From Blautia sp. (lineage in GTDB: Bacteria; Bacillota; Clostridia; Lachnospirales; Lachnospiraceae), in NCBI GenBank assembly GCA_022770365.1, contig JALEHU010000108.1:1-64000 (forward strand): a stretch of DNA of 64,000 nt, in the 5' to 3' direction. Below the pieces are notes generated by a model. The model searched no databases. It was not told where the DNA came from and saw only the letters and a list, made by a program, of their open reading frames with translations. A program made the translations under genes and the position numbers. This document shows, one piece after another, positions 7,755 to 16,303 of the stretch (positions are counted from its first letter, which is position 1; every line of letters begins with the position of its first letter).

Positions 7755-9269
7755 CTAGTATGTTATATGGGCGTGGTTGGGTAACTGGTGTGCCCCCTGG
7801 TCTTCAAAACCTGTGTTGGGCGTTAATCGCGTCCTGGGTGGGTTCGATTCCCACACACGCTCGCCAGAAAATGATTCCCCAAGTAACATCGTCAATTCAC
7901 ATTTCAATTCGTGTACTTCTCCGGCTGTTACCGTTCGCATATCAAACCAGACTCTTCCATTTTTTGTATAGGCGATCACCGGTACAGACATCTTGCGCAT
8001 TCTTTCTGCCATTTCATCACATGACATCCCTGCAGGTTTTATTGTAACCGCAAAACTAGGTATTTCCTCGGCCGGAAGAGAACCTCCGCCCATCATAGAA
8101 ATACTTGGCTCCACTGCAAATTCACCGGAAACCCCTGTGTTTTTCAGTGCTGCGCAGAGTTCCTGAGCCTGCTGTTTCAGTTCATCAGACTTCCGTGAAA
8201 GCATCCACAGAACCGGTATATGCTCAATAGCATTATTTTCATTTAAATATTCCCGAAAAGTAGCTGTCAATGCTGCAATGGTACACTTATCCAGACGAAG
8301 CGCACGCATCAGGGGATGCTTCAGCATTTCATTTATATATTTCTGCTTTCCAGTTATGATACCTGCCTGTGGACCGCCAAGAAGCTTATCGCCGGAAAAA
8401 GTAACAATGTCCGCTCCCTTTTTAAGCATTTCCTGAACCGTTGGCTCATGGGCAAGACCGAACTGCTCCAGGTTTACAAGAACACCGCTGCCTGCATCCA
8501 CCAGAACCGGAAGGTGATATTTTTCTCCCAGTTCGACCAATTCTTCAATAGATGTTTCTTCTGTAAAACCAATGATTTTATAATTGCTGGTATGGACCTT
8601 CAGGAGTGCTCCCGTTTCCTCTGTTATTGCCTCCTCATAATCAGAAATTCTCGTACGGTTTGTGGTTCCAACCTCTCGAAGCCGTGCACCGCTTTGCTCC
8701 ATGACCTCCGGAATCCGAAAATGTCCGCCGATTTCTATCAGTTCCCCTCTGGATACGATTACCTCCTTGCCCTTTGTAAGTGCGCTTAACATCAGAGTAA
8801 CAGCTGCAGCATTATTATTGACCGCTGCAGCCCCTTCTGCACCAGTTACACTTGCAATTAGGTCTGCATAATGCTCCCAGCGTTTTCCTCTTTTCCCGGT
8901 CTCAGTATCATACTCCAGATTGGTATATCCTCCCATTGTTTGAAAAAGCGCCTCTCCCTGAAGATTTCCAAGAGGTGCTCTTCCAAGATTCGTATGGAGT
9001 ATAATGCCTGTCGCATTAATGACCTTTCGAAGGGGGAAACGGGAAGCTTCTTCAATTTTCCCCGGCAGTTCTTCTGTAAATCTTTCAAATTCGTCTGTAA
9101 TCTCTTCTTCTGTCCCTGTGCGAACCAGAGCGCGCAGATGATCCAGTTCTTCACGAATGGCTTCTGTCACACTCCCTTTTCCGTAGATTCTGCACAATGC
9201 CTGAATTCTCTCTTCTTTCAAAAGAGTGTCTACTTTTGGTATATTTTTAAAATAATAATTTTTATTCAT
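7755..9269 (-). CDS. selA: L-seryl-tRNA(Sec) selenium transferase
   Basis: SelA converts seryl-tRNA-Sec to selenocysteinyl-tRNA using selenophosphate and PLP. The PLP lysine motif SGDKLLGGPQAG is present near residue 295, and HTNLGRAPL and NNNAAAV occur in the N-terminal half. The frame is 504 residues, against about 463 in E. coli. The family-like part ends near ELTMLLGES; the last 38 or so residues translate the antisense of the tRNA-Sec gene, and the stop comes 14 bp beyond the tRNA. The start ATG lies 7 bp after the selD stop with only a weak Shine-Dalgarno, so coupling to selD is likely. Confidence 0.93.
   Translation of the reverse strand: MNKNYYFKNIPKVDTLLKEERIQALCRIYGKGSVTEAIREELDHLRALVRTGTEEEITDEFERFTEELPGKIEEASRFPLRKVINATGIILHTNLGRAPLGNLQGEALFQTMGGYTNLEYDTETGKRGKRWEHYADLIASVTGAEGAAAVNNNAAAVTLMLSALTKGKEVIVSRGELIEIGGHFRIPEVMEQSGARLREVGTTNRTRISDYEEAITEETGALLKVHTSNYKIIGFTEETSIEELVELGEKYHLPVLVDAGSGVLVNLEQFGLAHEPTVQEMLKKGADIVTFSGDKLLGGPQAGIITGKQKYINEMLKHPLMRALRLDKCTIAALTATFREYLNENNAIEHIPVLWMLSRKSDELKQQAQELCAALKNTGVSGEFAVEPSISMMGGGSLPAEEIPSFAVTIKPAGMSCDEMAERMRKMSVPVIAYTKNGRVWFDMRTVTAGEVHELKCELTMLLGESFSGERVWESNPPRTRLTPNTGFEDQGAHQLPNHAHITY
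7769..7866 (+). tRNA. selC: tRNA-Sec (anticodon TCA)
   Basis: 98 nt including an encoded CCA. The anticodon loop is CTTCAAA, giving anticodon UCA to read UGA. The D stem is GGGTA/TGCCC, the long variable arm pairs GGGCG with CGTCC, and the T arm is GTGGG-TTCGATT-CCCAC. G before CCA is the G73 expected of tRNA-Sec. The acceptor pairs GGGCGTG with CACGCTC (one G-U); an eighth pair would be G-A. The anticodon stem has one T-T mismatch. It lies within the 3' end of the opposite-strand selA reading frame. It serves the two UGA codons seen in selD and fdhF. Confidence 0.93.
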
Positions 9270-9276
9270 AATAATC

Positions 9277-10314
9277 TTACTTCAGCACCAGAGTTTTTTG
9301 TTGTTTTTCAGTTACTTTTCCGATTACTGTAGAGGGAAGTTCCAGAGCCGCCAGTCTCCTGAGCAGCTCTTTCCCATCATCCTGATGTACTGCCAGAAGA
9401 AGCCCTCCTGATGTCTGCGGGTCATAAATCAGATCTTCCAGCCAGTCTCCCTGAATATGACTTTCCACTTTACCTTCGGTATATTCCCGATTGCGGTACG
9501 TCCCCGCCGGAATCAGCCCCATCTGTGCATACTCACGGGCTCCTGTCATTACAGGAATTTTTTCCGACTCAATGACCAGAGTACGATCACTTCCCTCGGC
9601 CATCTCCAGAGCATGTCCGCCAAGTCCAAATCCGGTAATATCTGTACAACTGTGAATTCTGTATTCTTTTGCAATATCCCTGGCATATTTATTCAGAGTC
9701 GTCATTACTTTTATGGCATAAAAAGCTTCCGTTTCTGAGGCAAGACCGCCTTTCACAGCAGTGCTGATAATTCCGCTCCCGAGCGGTTTTGTCAGAATCA
9801 GAACATCTCCCGCCTCTGCCCCATTATTCTTCCACAGATTATCAGGATTCACAAAACCTGTAACACACAGACCGTACTTTGGCTCTTCGTCCTGAATAGT
9901 ATGACCTCCAGCCAGCACAGCGCCTGCCTCTATCACCTTATCAGCACCCCCGGCTAAAATCTCTTCAAGTATGCAGCTGTCAAGGCAGTTGGGAAATGCT
10001 GCAATATTCAGGGCAATTTTCGGATCGCCGCCCATTGCATAGACATCACTCAGCGCATTTGCTGCTGCAATCTGCCCAAAAGTATAAGGATCATCTACAA
10101 TAGGAGTAAAAAAATCTACAGTCTGAATGATTGCAATTTCATCTGTCACCCGATATACAGCCGCATCATCAGAAGTCTCTGTCCCAACGATCAGCATCGG
10201 ATCAAAAAGTTTCGGCAGCTTACTCAAAACTTGAGCAAGGGTCCCAGGACCTATTTTTGCCGCTCATCCTGCTGTATGGGATAACTGTGTCAGTTTTATT
10301 TTTTTATTCTCCAT
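9277..10314 (-). CDS. selD: Selenide, water dikinase (selenophosphate synthetase), selenocysteine-containing
   Basis: 345 residues including Sec at position 17 (TGA at 10266-10264). Translation from the ATG at 10314, behind a strong GGAGGTG, gives an N-terminus ending in HTAG-U-AAKIGPG. This is the known SelD active-site loop, where Cys or Sec is catalytic. Downstream are the ATP-binding DFFTPIVDDPYTFGQIAAANALSD region and GGHTIQDEEPK. It makes selenophosphate from selenide and ATP for SelA. An annotation that stops at UGA would start it wrongly near 10227. It lies between selB (67 bp upstream) and selA (7 bp downstream). Confidence 0.95.
10240..10266 (-). promoter_or_regulatory. Sec UGA codon and candidate bacterial SECIS of selD
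   Basis: The UGA is at 10266-10264. Twelve nucleotides after it the mRNA can form GGUC-CUGG-GACC (10251-10240) inside the coding region, a short stem with G in the loop at the distance expected for SelB binding. The stem is weaker than that of fdhF, so I am less sure of the exact fold than of the recoding. Confidence 0.55.
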
Positions 10315-10381
10315 GTAAATCACCTCCGTTGTTTTTACTTTTTTTGTTTTCTGCCTCACTATCCGGAAAAAGCAGATTAAA

Positions 10382-12286
10382 TTATCGCAGGGTTCTCAGA
10401 ACTCTTCCCTCCGCTGTCTTTCTTGTAAAACCGTTTTTGTCAAAATGCTCCAGAACAGCAACCGCCATTCTCCGTGAACATCCCAGATAATCGCGGAACT
10501 CTCCCAGAAGAACAACATTTTTTTGTTCTGCCATTTCTCTGAAAGCAATCTGCGCCTTTTCATAGTATTCACAATGAATACAATACTGACCATCCAGCCG
10601 GATTAATATTTTTTTATTCAGCAGCGATGTAAACACAGCCTGAAATTTTTTCTGAGATCGATGCTCTTTTGTATACAATTCCGTGGTCAGTGGAGCAAAC
10701 CCCACATCCTGATAATACTGAATTATTTCCCGTATAATGGCATCTTCATCTTCCTTAACTACCACTTTGAACCGGTATTTACTTATATATCCGTTCTGAT
10801 CTTTGATAAGCTTCTCCTGTTTCATAATCCTCAGAAGAGCATCTGCATAGCTGCCGGCCTTTCCTGATTTCAGCCGACTTCTGACTTCCTCTATCCCCAT
10901 CCCTTCTTTCAGGGGAAAATTCTTATGAAACTCATCAAGAAAAGATGTCACTTCTCCGGAATAAGCATCCATTTCTTCTCTATGGATATAAATCTGATCC
11001 GTAATGGCAACCAGTTTCTTTTCTTCTGCAAGTTTTTTTGCAATGTTTTTCACTTTCGAGCGATCCAGTGAGCTTCTGTCTGCCAGCTCTGCCAGAGAAT
11101 AAAAGCATCCCTGGTGTTCAAGTGCAGACAGCTCCAGCATTTCCTCCTGGCTGCCATTTTCTTTTATCTGAAAAGACTTCAGTGCTTTTTTGTCAAATCT
11201 TTTGTGCTTTCGGGGACATGCATCCAAAATAATTCCGCCGCCCAGAGTTTCCACAGGGGAATAAAAGCGAAGTACAAAATGATCTCCTTTACGGACAACT
11301 GTCTCCTCTTCCAGTCGAAGCTGTGCATAACCGCTCTCTCCGGCTCTTAATTCCTCTCTGTCCATCAGGATTACTTTTCCAAGAAGCTCCTTGGTACCAA
11401 CATATACATGCACACGGCTTCCATGCCGTATCAAACGCTCTGTATGTTTCAGCACTTCCAGTTTTACATCCAGCATCCTTGCAGGATACAGACTGTTTTT
11501 GGATGCAAGCACATCCCCTCGCAGAATCTCTTCTTTTTTACGGTCAGGAATGTTCACTGCCACACGCTGACCTGCCAATGCAGTATCTGTGTTTTCTGAA
11601 TGCACTTGAATACTGCGTACTTTCACCGAAACGTTTTCGGGATAAAGAATGACTTCCTGATCTTTTTTTATCCTTCCCTCCATAAGTGTTCCGGTGACAA
11701 TCGTTCCAAATCCTTTTAACGTAAAAATACGATCGATCGGCAGCCGGAAATGCCCTGCATCGCTCCGTTCCTCCAGAGAATCACATTGTTCCTTCAGAAC
11801 TTTTTTCAAAGTGTCAATTCCCTGGTTTTTATAAACAGAAACGGGAATCACAGGTGCTCCTTCCAAAAAAGTGCCCTCAGTCAATTCCTTTATATCCTCT
11901 TCCACCAGTTCCACAAAATCCTGATCAACAAGATCTGTTTTCGTGATAACCACAACACCTTTTTTAATTCCAAGAATCGATAAAATATCCAAATGCTCCA
12001 CTGTCTGAGGCATGATTCCTTCATCTGCAGCCACTACCAGCATAGCCAGATCCATACCTCCGGCTCCTGCAAGCATGTTTTTTACAAATTTCTCATGCCC
12101 GGGTACATCCACGATCCCCACTCTCTGACCATCCGGAAAATCCAGATAGGCAAAACCCAGTTCAATTGTAATGCCCCTTTTCTTCTCTTCTTTCAGACGA
12201 TCTGTATCGATTCCGGTCAATGCCTTGATCAAAAATGTTTTCCCATGGTCAACATGACCTGCTGTTCCAATAATTACGTGTTTCAT
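10382..12286 (-). CDS. selB: Selenocysteine-specific elongation factor
   Basis: 634 residues. SelB is the EF-Tu-like GTPase that carries Sec-tRNA to UGA codons marked by a SECIS hairpin. G1 motif [11 protein letters not shown] is at residues 6-16, G3 DVPGHEKF near 60, and G4 ITKTD near 115. Domains II/III follow, and the C-terminal 250 residues are winged-helix repeats that bind the SECIS RNA. The ATG at 12286 has GGGGTGG at good spacing; an upstream in-frame ATG at 12334 falls inside the promoter region and is unlikely. It is the first gene of selB-selD-selA. Confidence 0.95.
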   Translation of the reverse strand: MKHVIIGTAGHVDHGKTFLIKALTGIDTDRLKEEKKRGITIELGFAYLDFPDGQRVGIVDVPGHEKFVKNMLAGAGGMDLAMLVVAADEGIMPQTVEHLDILSILGIKKGVVVITKTDLVDQDFVELVEEDIKELTEGTFLEGAPVIPVSVYKNQGIDTLKKVLKEQCDSLEERSDAGHFRLPIDRIFTLKGFGTIVTGTLMEGRIKKDQEVILYPENVSVKVRSIQVHSENTDTALAGQRVAVNIPDRKKEEILRGDVLASKNSLYPARMLDVKLEVLKHTERLIRHGSRVHVYVGTKELLGKVILMDREELRAGESGYAQLRLEEETVVRKGDHFVLRFYSPVETLGGGIILDACPRKHKRFDKKALKSFQIKENGSQEEMLELSALEHQGCFYSLAELADRSSLDRSKVKNIAKKLAEEKKLVAITDQIYIHREEMDAYSGEVTSFLDEFHKNFPLKEGMGIEEVRSRLKSGKAGSYADALLRIMKQEKLIKDQNGYISKYRFKVVVKEDEDAIIREIIQYYQDVGFAPLTTELYTKEHRSQKKFQAVFTSLLNKKILIRLDGQYCIHCEYYEKAQIAFREMAEQKNVVLLGEFRDYLGCSRRMAVAVLEHFDKNGFTRKTAEGRVLRTLR

Positions 12287-12324
12287 ATAATTATCCACCC
12301 CGGAATTAGTTTTTTTGAATCTTA

Positions 12325-12353
12325 ATTGTATCACAGATTATCTCTGCGGTCAA
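12325..12353 (-). promoter_or_regulatory. Promoter of selB-selD-selA
   Basis: TTGACC (12353-12348), a 17-bp spacer and TACAAT (12330-12325) on the minus strand, about 40 bp before the selB ATG. The selenocysteine machinery is therefore transcribed separately from the upstream formate dehydrogenase operon. Confidence 0.85.
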
Positions 12354-12423
12354 AAGAACTCTCCTGATTCTCGGACATGCAAAACGCCGATAATAGAGCG
12401 GGGATCAGGCGCACATAACGAAA

Positions 12424-12457
12424 GATGCTGTAAAACCTCAGGCGACTTTACAGCATC
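12424..12457 (-). terminator. Hairpin ending the mobA-fdh-hydrogenase operon
   Basis: An 11-bp stem GATGCTGTAAA/TTTACAGCATC (12424-12434 with 12447-12457) lies 15 bp after the ferredoxin stop. On the minus strand it is followed only by TTTC, a weak U tract, so termination may be partial. On the plus strand it is followed by TTTTC. Confidence 0.6.
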
Positions 12458-12471
12458 TTTTCTGTTAACCA

Positions 12472-12642
12472 TTAAAATTCATCAATTGCCTTATTTGGAC
12501 AAACATCTATACAATTCCCGCATTCCAGACATTTTCTGTAATCAATACTGAATTTCTTTTCTTCTTCTATGATTGCCATGTTTGGACATTCAGACTCACA
12601 TGCACCACATTTTACACAGCGTTCTGTTATCACATAACCCAT
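12472..12642 (-). CDS. Small 2x[4Fe-4S] ferredoxin
   Basis: 56 residues with two complete clusters: C9-x2-C12-x2-C15-x3-C19-P and C38-x2-C41-x2-C44-x3-C48-P. This is the standard clostridial ferredoxin pattern. The start ATG (12642-12640) is preceded by AAGGTGA. It lies 37 bp after the second hydrogenase and is the last gene of the operon, so it is a natural electron carrier between the formate dehydrogenase and the hydrogenases. That pairing is inferred from position. It is easily missed because of its length. Confidence 0.92.
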   Translation of the reverse strand: MGYVITERCVKCGACESECPNMAIIEEEKKFSIDYRKCLECGNCIDVCPNKAIDEF

Positions 12643-12679
12643 ATTCTCTCACCTTGCCTTTCCGGACATTTTGCCTTTC

Positions 12680-14443
12680 CTACTCCACCTCATTAGTGCG
12701 GTCCACGTATGTGGTATGCAGCAGATGATGGGATAAATGTCCGCACGGTTCTTCCAGATAGTCCCTGTAAAGCTCCTGAACCTGTGTGTTTTCATGAGAT
12801 CTGCGAACAGGATTCTTCTCATCGCTCTCGTACATCTTTACCATACGGTCTGCCACCTGATCAGGTGAAGATAATAACGGAGCACCGCCTCCATTTAAGC
12901 ATCCGCCAGGGCACGCCATAACTTCAATAAAGTGATATGGGGATTTTCCTGCACGAACATCATCCATAACTGCTTTGACATTACCAATACCGTTTACAAT
13001 GGCAACTTTTACTTCCAATTCGCCGATGGTAAGAGATGCCTCTTTCACACCTCTGTAACCGCGGGCTGCATGATAATCCAACTGATCCACTTTACCGCCG
13101 GTCAGCTTATAGACCACAGTACGCAGAGCAGCTTCCATTACACCACCAGTGGTGCCAAAAATACGCGCAGCTCCGGTTCCTTCACCCATAAAACTATCAA
13201 ACTTTTCGTCATTCAATGTCGCGAGATTAATGCCACGTAATTTAAACAGTTTTGCTGCTTCTCTTGTGGTGAGAACGATATCTACATCCCGGCCATTTTC
13301 ACTTTCCATTTCAGGTCTGTTGTGCTCATATTTCTTTGCAACACATGGCATAATTGAAATATGACAGATTTTCTCTGCCGGCACACCGATCTTACCGGGA
13401 AGATAATTCTTCACAAGAGCACCAAACATCTGCTGAGGAGATTTACAGGAAGACAAATGATCCAACTGATCCGGATAGTTATATTCCATATATTTAATCC
13501 ATCCCGGACAACAGGATGTCATCATCGGAAGAACACCGCCATTGGTCACACGGTCGATAAACTCTGTTCCCTCTTCCATAATCGTAACGTCAGCGCTGAA
13601 ATCAGTGGTAAATGCATATCCCCCGAGTTTCTTCATAGCTGCCGCAATCTTACCGGTCACATCAGTACCAGGTGCCATACAGAATTCCTCACCTAATGTA
13701 TTCTGAATTGCCGGTGCCATCTGCCATACAACCGTTGTTTCCGGATCATCTAAAGCCGCTAAAGCTTTGTGGATACTGTCTTTTTCCGAAAGTGCCCCTA
13801 CCGGGCAGACTTTTACACACTGACCGCAGTTAATACATGCGGTTGCAGACAATCCAACATTTTTCTTTGTATTGACATAACGTTCTCCCGTTGCATCATT
13901 GCATTTCATTTCGTAAATGCCAATCTTCTGAACTTCATTACATACGGTCACGCAGCGTCCGCAGGCAATACATTTATCCATATCACGAATCATGGCAGGA
14001 CTGGAATCATCAATTCCTCTTCCAGGCATAGTGCGTTTTGCCGGATTTACTCCCAGAATCTGGGAAACAATCTGGAGCTGGCAATTTCCTCCTGTTTTCT
14101 GACAGGTAAGACAATCATTCGGATGTTTCCTGAGAATTTCTGTTAATCGGGCTTTTCTAAACTCAAGAACCTTCGGCGTATTGGTATGTATTACCATACC
14201 GTCCCTCGCACGTACGCGGCATGCCCTGCGTATAATACGTCCCTCCTCTTCTTCAATCTCAACAGCGCAGATACCGCATGCACCGGTTGGAGTAAGACCT
14301 TTAAGATAACACAGTGTAGGTATTTCAATACCTGCTGATCTGGCAGCCTCTAAAATTGTAGATTCAGGTGGACAGCAAACTTTCTGACCGTTAATTGTAC
14401 AAACAATGTCTTCTTTTAATAATCCGCCATATACTTCATACAT
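12680..14443 (-). CDS. [FeFe] hydrogenase, CpI-like (M3 type), copy 2
   Basis: 587 residues. In order: N-terminal [2Fe-2S] domain (CYLKGLTPTGACGIC), His-ligated [4Fe-4S] (HPNDCLTC...CQLQ), two [4Fe-4S] clusters (CIACGRCVTVC, CINCGQCVKVC), then the H-cluster domain with TSCCPGW, MPCVAKKYE and EVMACPGGC. All H-cluster cysteines are present, so it should be active if the HydEFG maturases are encoded elsewhere. The ATG at 14443 follows GAAGGAGG; the frame extends 9 codons further but without a ribosome site. It is a tandem paralogue of the next gene, by eye largely identical in the H-domain. Confidence 0.93.
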   Translation of the reverse strand: MYEVYGGLLKEDIVCTINGQKVCCPPESTILEAARSAGIEIPTLCYLKGLTPTGACGICAVEIEEEEGRIIRRACRVRARDGMVIHTNTPKVLEFRKARLTEILRKHPNDCLTCQKTGGNCQLQIVSQILGVNPAKRTMPGRGIDDSSPAMIRDMDKCIACGRCVTVCNEVQKIGIYEMKCNDATGERYVNTKKNVGLSATACINCGQCVKVCPVGALSEKDSIHKALAALDDPETTVVWQMAPAIQNTLGEEFCMAPGTDVTGKIAAAMKKLGGYAFTTDFSADVTIMEEGTEFIDRVTNGGVLPMMTSCCPGWIKYMEYNYPDQLDHLSSCKSPQQMFGALVKNYLPGKIGVPAEKICHISIMPCVAKKYEHNRPEMESENGRDVDIVLTTREAAKLFKLRGINLATLNDEKFDSFMGEGTGAARIFGTTGGVMEAALRTVVYKLTGGKVDQLDYHAARGYRGVKEASLTIGELEVKVAIVNGIGNVKAVMDDVRAGKSPYHFIEVMACPGGCLNGGGAPLLSSPDQVADRMVKMYESDEKNPVRRSHENTQVQELYRDYLEEPCGHLSHHLLHTTYVDRTNEVE

Positions 14444-14473
14444 AATAAACGACCTCCTTCTTATATTCACACA

Positions 14474-14504
14474 GCTGTCCCGCAGAGAAAAAATGCGGAA
14501 CAGC
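14474..14504 (-). repeat. Intergenic hairpin between the two hydrogenase genes
   Basis: GCTGTTCCGCA pairs with TGCGGGACAGC (11 bp with one G-U; 14504-14494 with 14484-14474) around a 9-nt T-rich loop. No U tract follows, so it is more likely an RNA-processing or stability element than a terminator. Confidence 0.55.
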
Positions 14505-14515
14505 CACTATATTAT

Positions 14516-16279
14516 TTATTTTACTTCTCCGCTGCGGTCCGTATAAGCTGTATGCAGCAGATGATGAGATACATGTCCGCATGGTTCTTTCAAAAATTCT
14601 TCATACAGCATCTCAATTTCTTTGTTTTCATGAGACCTGCGGACAGGATTATTGGCATCACTCGCATACATTTTCTCCATACGTTCCGCCACTTTTGCAG
14701 GTTCTTTCAAAAGAGGTGCTCCGCCGCCGTTCAGACAGCCGCCGGGACATGCCATAACCTCTATAAAATGATAGGGTGACTTTCCGGCACGGACATCTTC
14801 CATTACCGCTTTCACATTACCGATACCGTTTACAATGGCAACCCGCACCTCTAAACCATCAATATTCAGAGTGGCTTCTTTGACCCCTTTGTAGCCTCTG
14901 GCTGCTTTATAATCGATCTGGTCAAGCTTTCCTTCTGTCAGTTTCCATACAACCGTACGAATTGCCGCTTCCATAACGCCTCCGGTTGTTCCGAAAATAC
15001 GTGCGGCGCCTGTTCCCTCTCCCATAAAGGAATCAAACGGCTCTTCAGAGATTTTTGAAAGATCAATGTTTTTCAGACGGAAAAGTCTGGCTGCTTCTCT
15101 TGTTGTCAGAACTGCATCCACATCTCTTCCCTGTTCACTTTCCATCTCCGTTCTTGTTCTCTCAAATTTCTTAGCCACACAAGGCATAATAGATACATGG
15201 AAAATATTTTCTGCCGGAATTCCGATTTTCGCCGGCAGATAGTTCTTAACAATTGCTCCGAACATCTGTTGAGGTGATTTACAGGAGGACAGATGATCCA
15301 GCTGATCCGGATAATTATACTCCATGTACTTGATCCAGCCTGGACAGCAGGATGTCATCATAGGAAGCACCCCTCCATTTTTCACACGGTCAATGAACTC
15401 TGTACCCTCTTCCATAATTGTCAGGTCAGCACTGAAGTCAGTTGTAAATGCATACCCTCCAAGTCTTTTCATTGCCGCCGCAATTTTTCCGGTAACATCA
15501 GTACCCGGTGCAAATCCAAATTCCTCACCAAGTGTATTCTGAATGGCAGGTGCCATCTGCCACACAACCGTTGTATGCGGATCTTCCAGCGCATCCATTA
15601 CTTTACGGATACTGCTCTTCTCTGTAATCGCTGCAACAGGACAGACTTTTACACACTGTCCGCAGTTGATACAGGCAGTTTCTGACAAATTCACATCTTT
15701 TTTTGTATTTACATATCGGTCGCCTGTCACAGGATCGTATTTCATTTCATAAATGCCGATCTTCTGAACCTCATTACATACATTTACACATCTTCCGCAG
15801 GCAATACATTTATCCATATCACGAATCATAGCAGGACTGGAATCATCCAGACCTTTTCTCCGGACATTTCTCACCTCAGGATTGATTTCAAACAAATGTG
15901 TTACTTCCTGGAGCTGGCAGTGACCATTCGTTTTTGGACAGGTAAGGCAGTCGTTTGGATGCTTTTCAAGAATCTCTCGAATTCTTTCTTCTCTGTATGC
16001 ACGAACTGCAGGAGTATCCGTATGCACGATCATACCATCTTTTGCACGATATCGGCATGCACGCCGGATCACATTACCGCCGTCCCGTTCGATTTCAACA
16101 GCACAGACACCGCATGCTCCGGTAGGTGTTAAGCCTTTCAGATAACATAATGTAGGTATCTCAATTCCAGCTGATTTTGCTGCGTCCAGAATGGAGTAAT
16201 CCGGAGGACATACAATCTTTTTGTCATCAATGATAATACGGATTTCCTCTTTCTGCACACCACCATATACTTCATACAT
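14516..16279 (-). CDS. [FeFe] hydrogenase, CpI-like (M3 type), copy 1
   Basis: 588 residues with the same architecture as its tandem partner: [2Fe-2S], His/Cys3 [4Fe-4S] (HPNDCLTCPKTNGHC), two [4Fe-4S] and an H-cluster domain with TSCCPGW, MPCVAKKFE and EVMACPGGC. It catalyses 2H+ + 2e- = H2 with ferredoxin-type donors. No NuoE/NuoF-like diaphorase subunits lie in this operon, so electron bifurcation with NADH is not supported here. The ATG at 16279 has AAGGA 9 nt upstream; an ATG three codons earlier is too close to it. It lies 24 bp after fdhF. Confidence 0.93.
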   Translation of the reverse strand: MYEVYGGVQKEEIRIIIDDKKIVCPPDYSILDAAKSAGIEIPTLCYLKGLTPTGACGVCAVEIERDGGNVIRRACRYRAKDGMIVHTDTPAVRAYREERIREILEKHPNDCLTCPKTNGHCQLQEVTHLFEINPEVRNVRRKGLDDSSPAMIRDMDKCIACGRCVNVCNEVQKIGIYEMKYDPVTGDRYVNTKKDVNLSETACINCGQCVKVCPVAAITEKSSIRKVMDALEDPHTTVVWQMAPAIQNTLGEEFGFAPGTDVTGKIAAAMKRLGGYAFTTDFSADLTIMEEGTEFIDRVKNGGVLPMMTSCCPGWIKYMEYNYPDQLDHLSSCKSPQQMFGAIVKNYLPAKIGIPAENIFHVSIMPCVAKKFERTRTEMESEQGRDVDAVLTTREAARLFRLKNIDLSKISEEPFDSFMGEGTGAARIFGTTGGVMEAAIRTVVWKLTEGKLDQIDYKAARGYKGVKEATLNIDGLEVRVAIVNGIGNVKAVMEDVRAGKSPYHFIEVMACPGGCLNGGGAPLLKEPAKVAERMEKMYASDANNPVRRSHENKEIEMLYEEFLKEPCGHVSHHLLHTAYTDRSGEVK

Positions 16280-16303
16280 AGTTTTCATTCCTTTCGTACA
16301 GAA

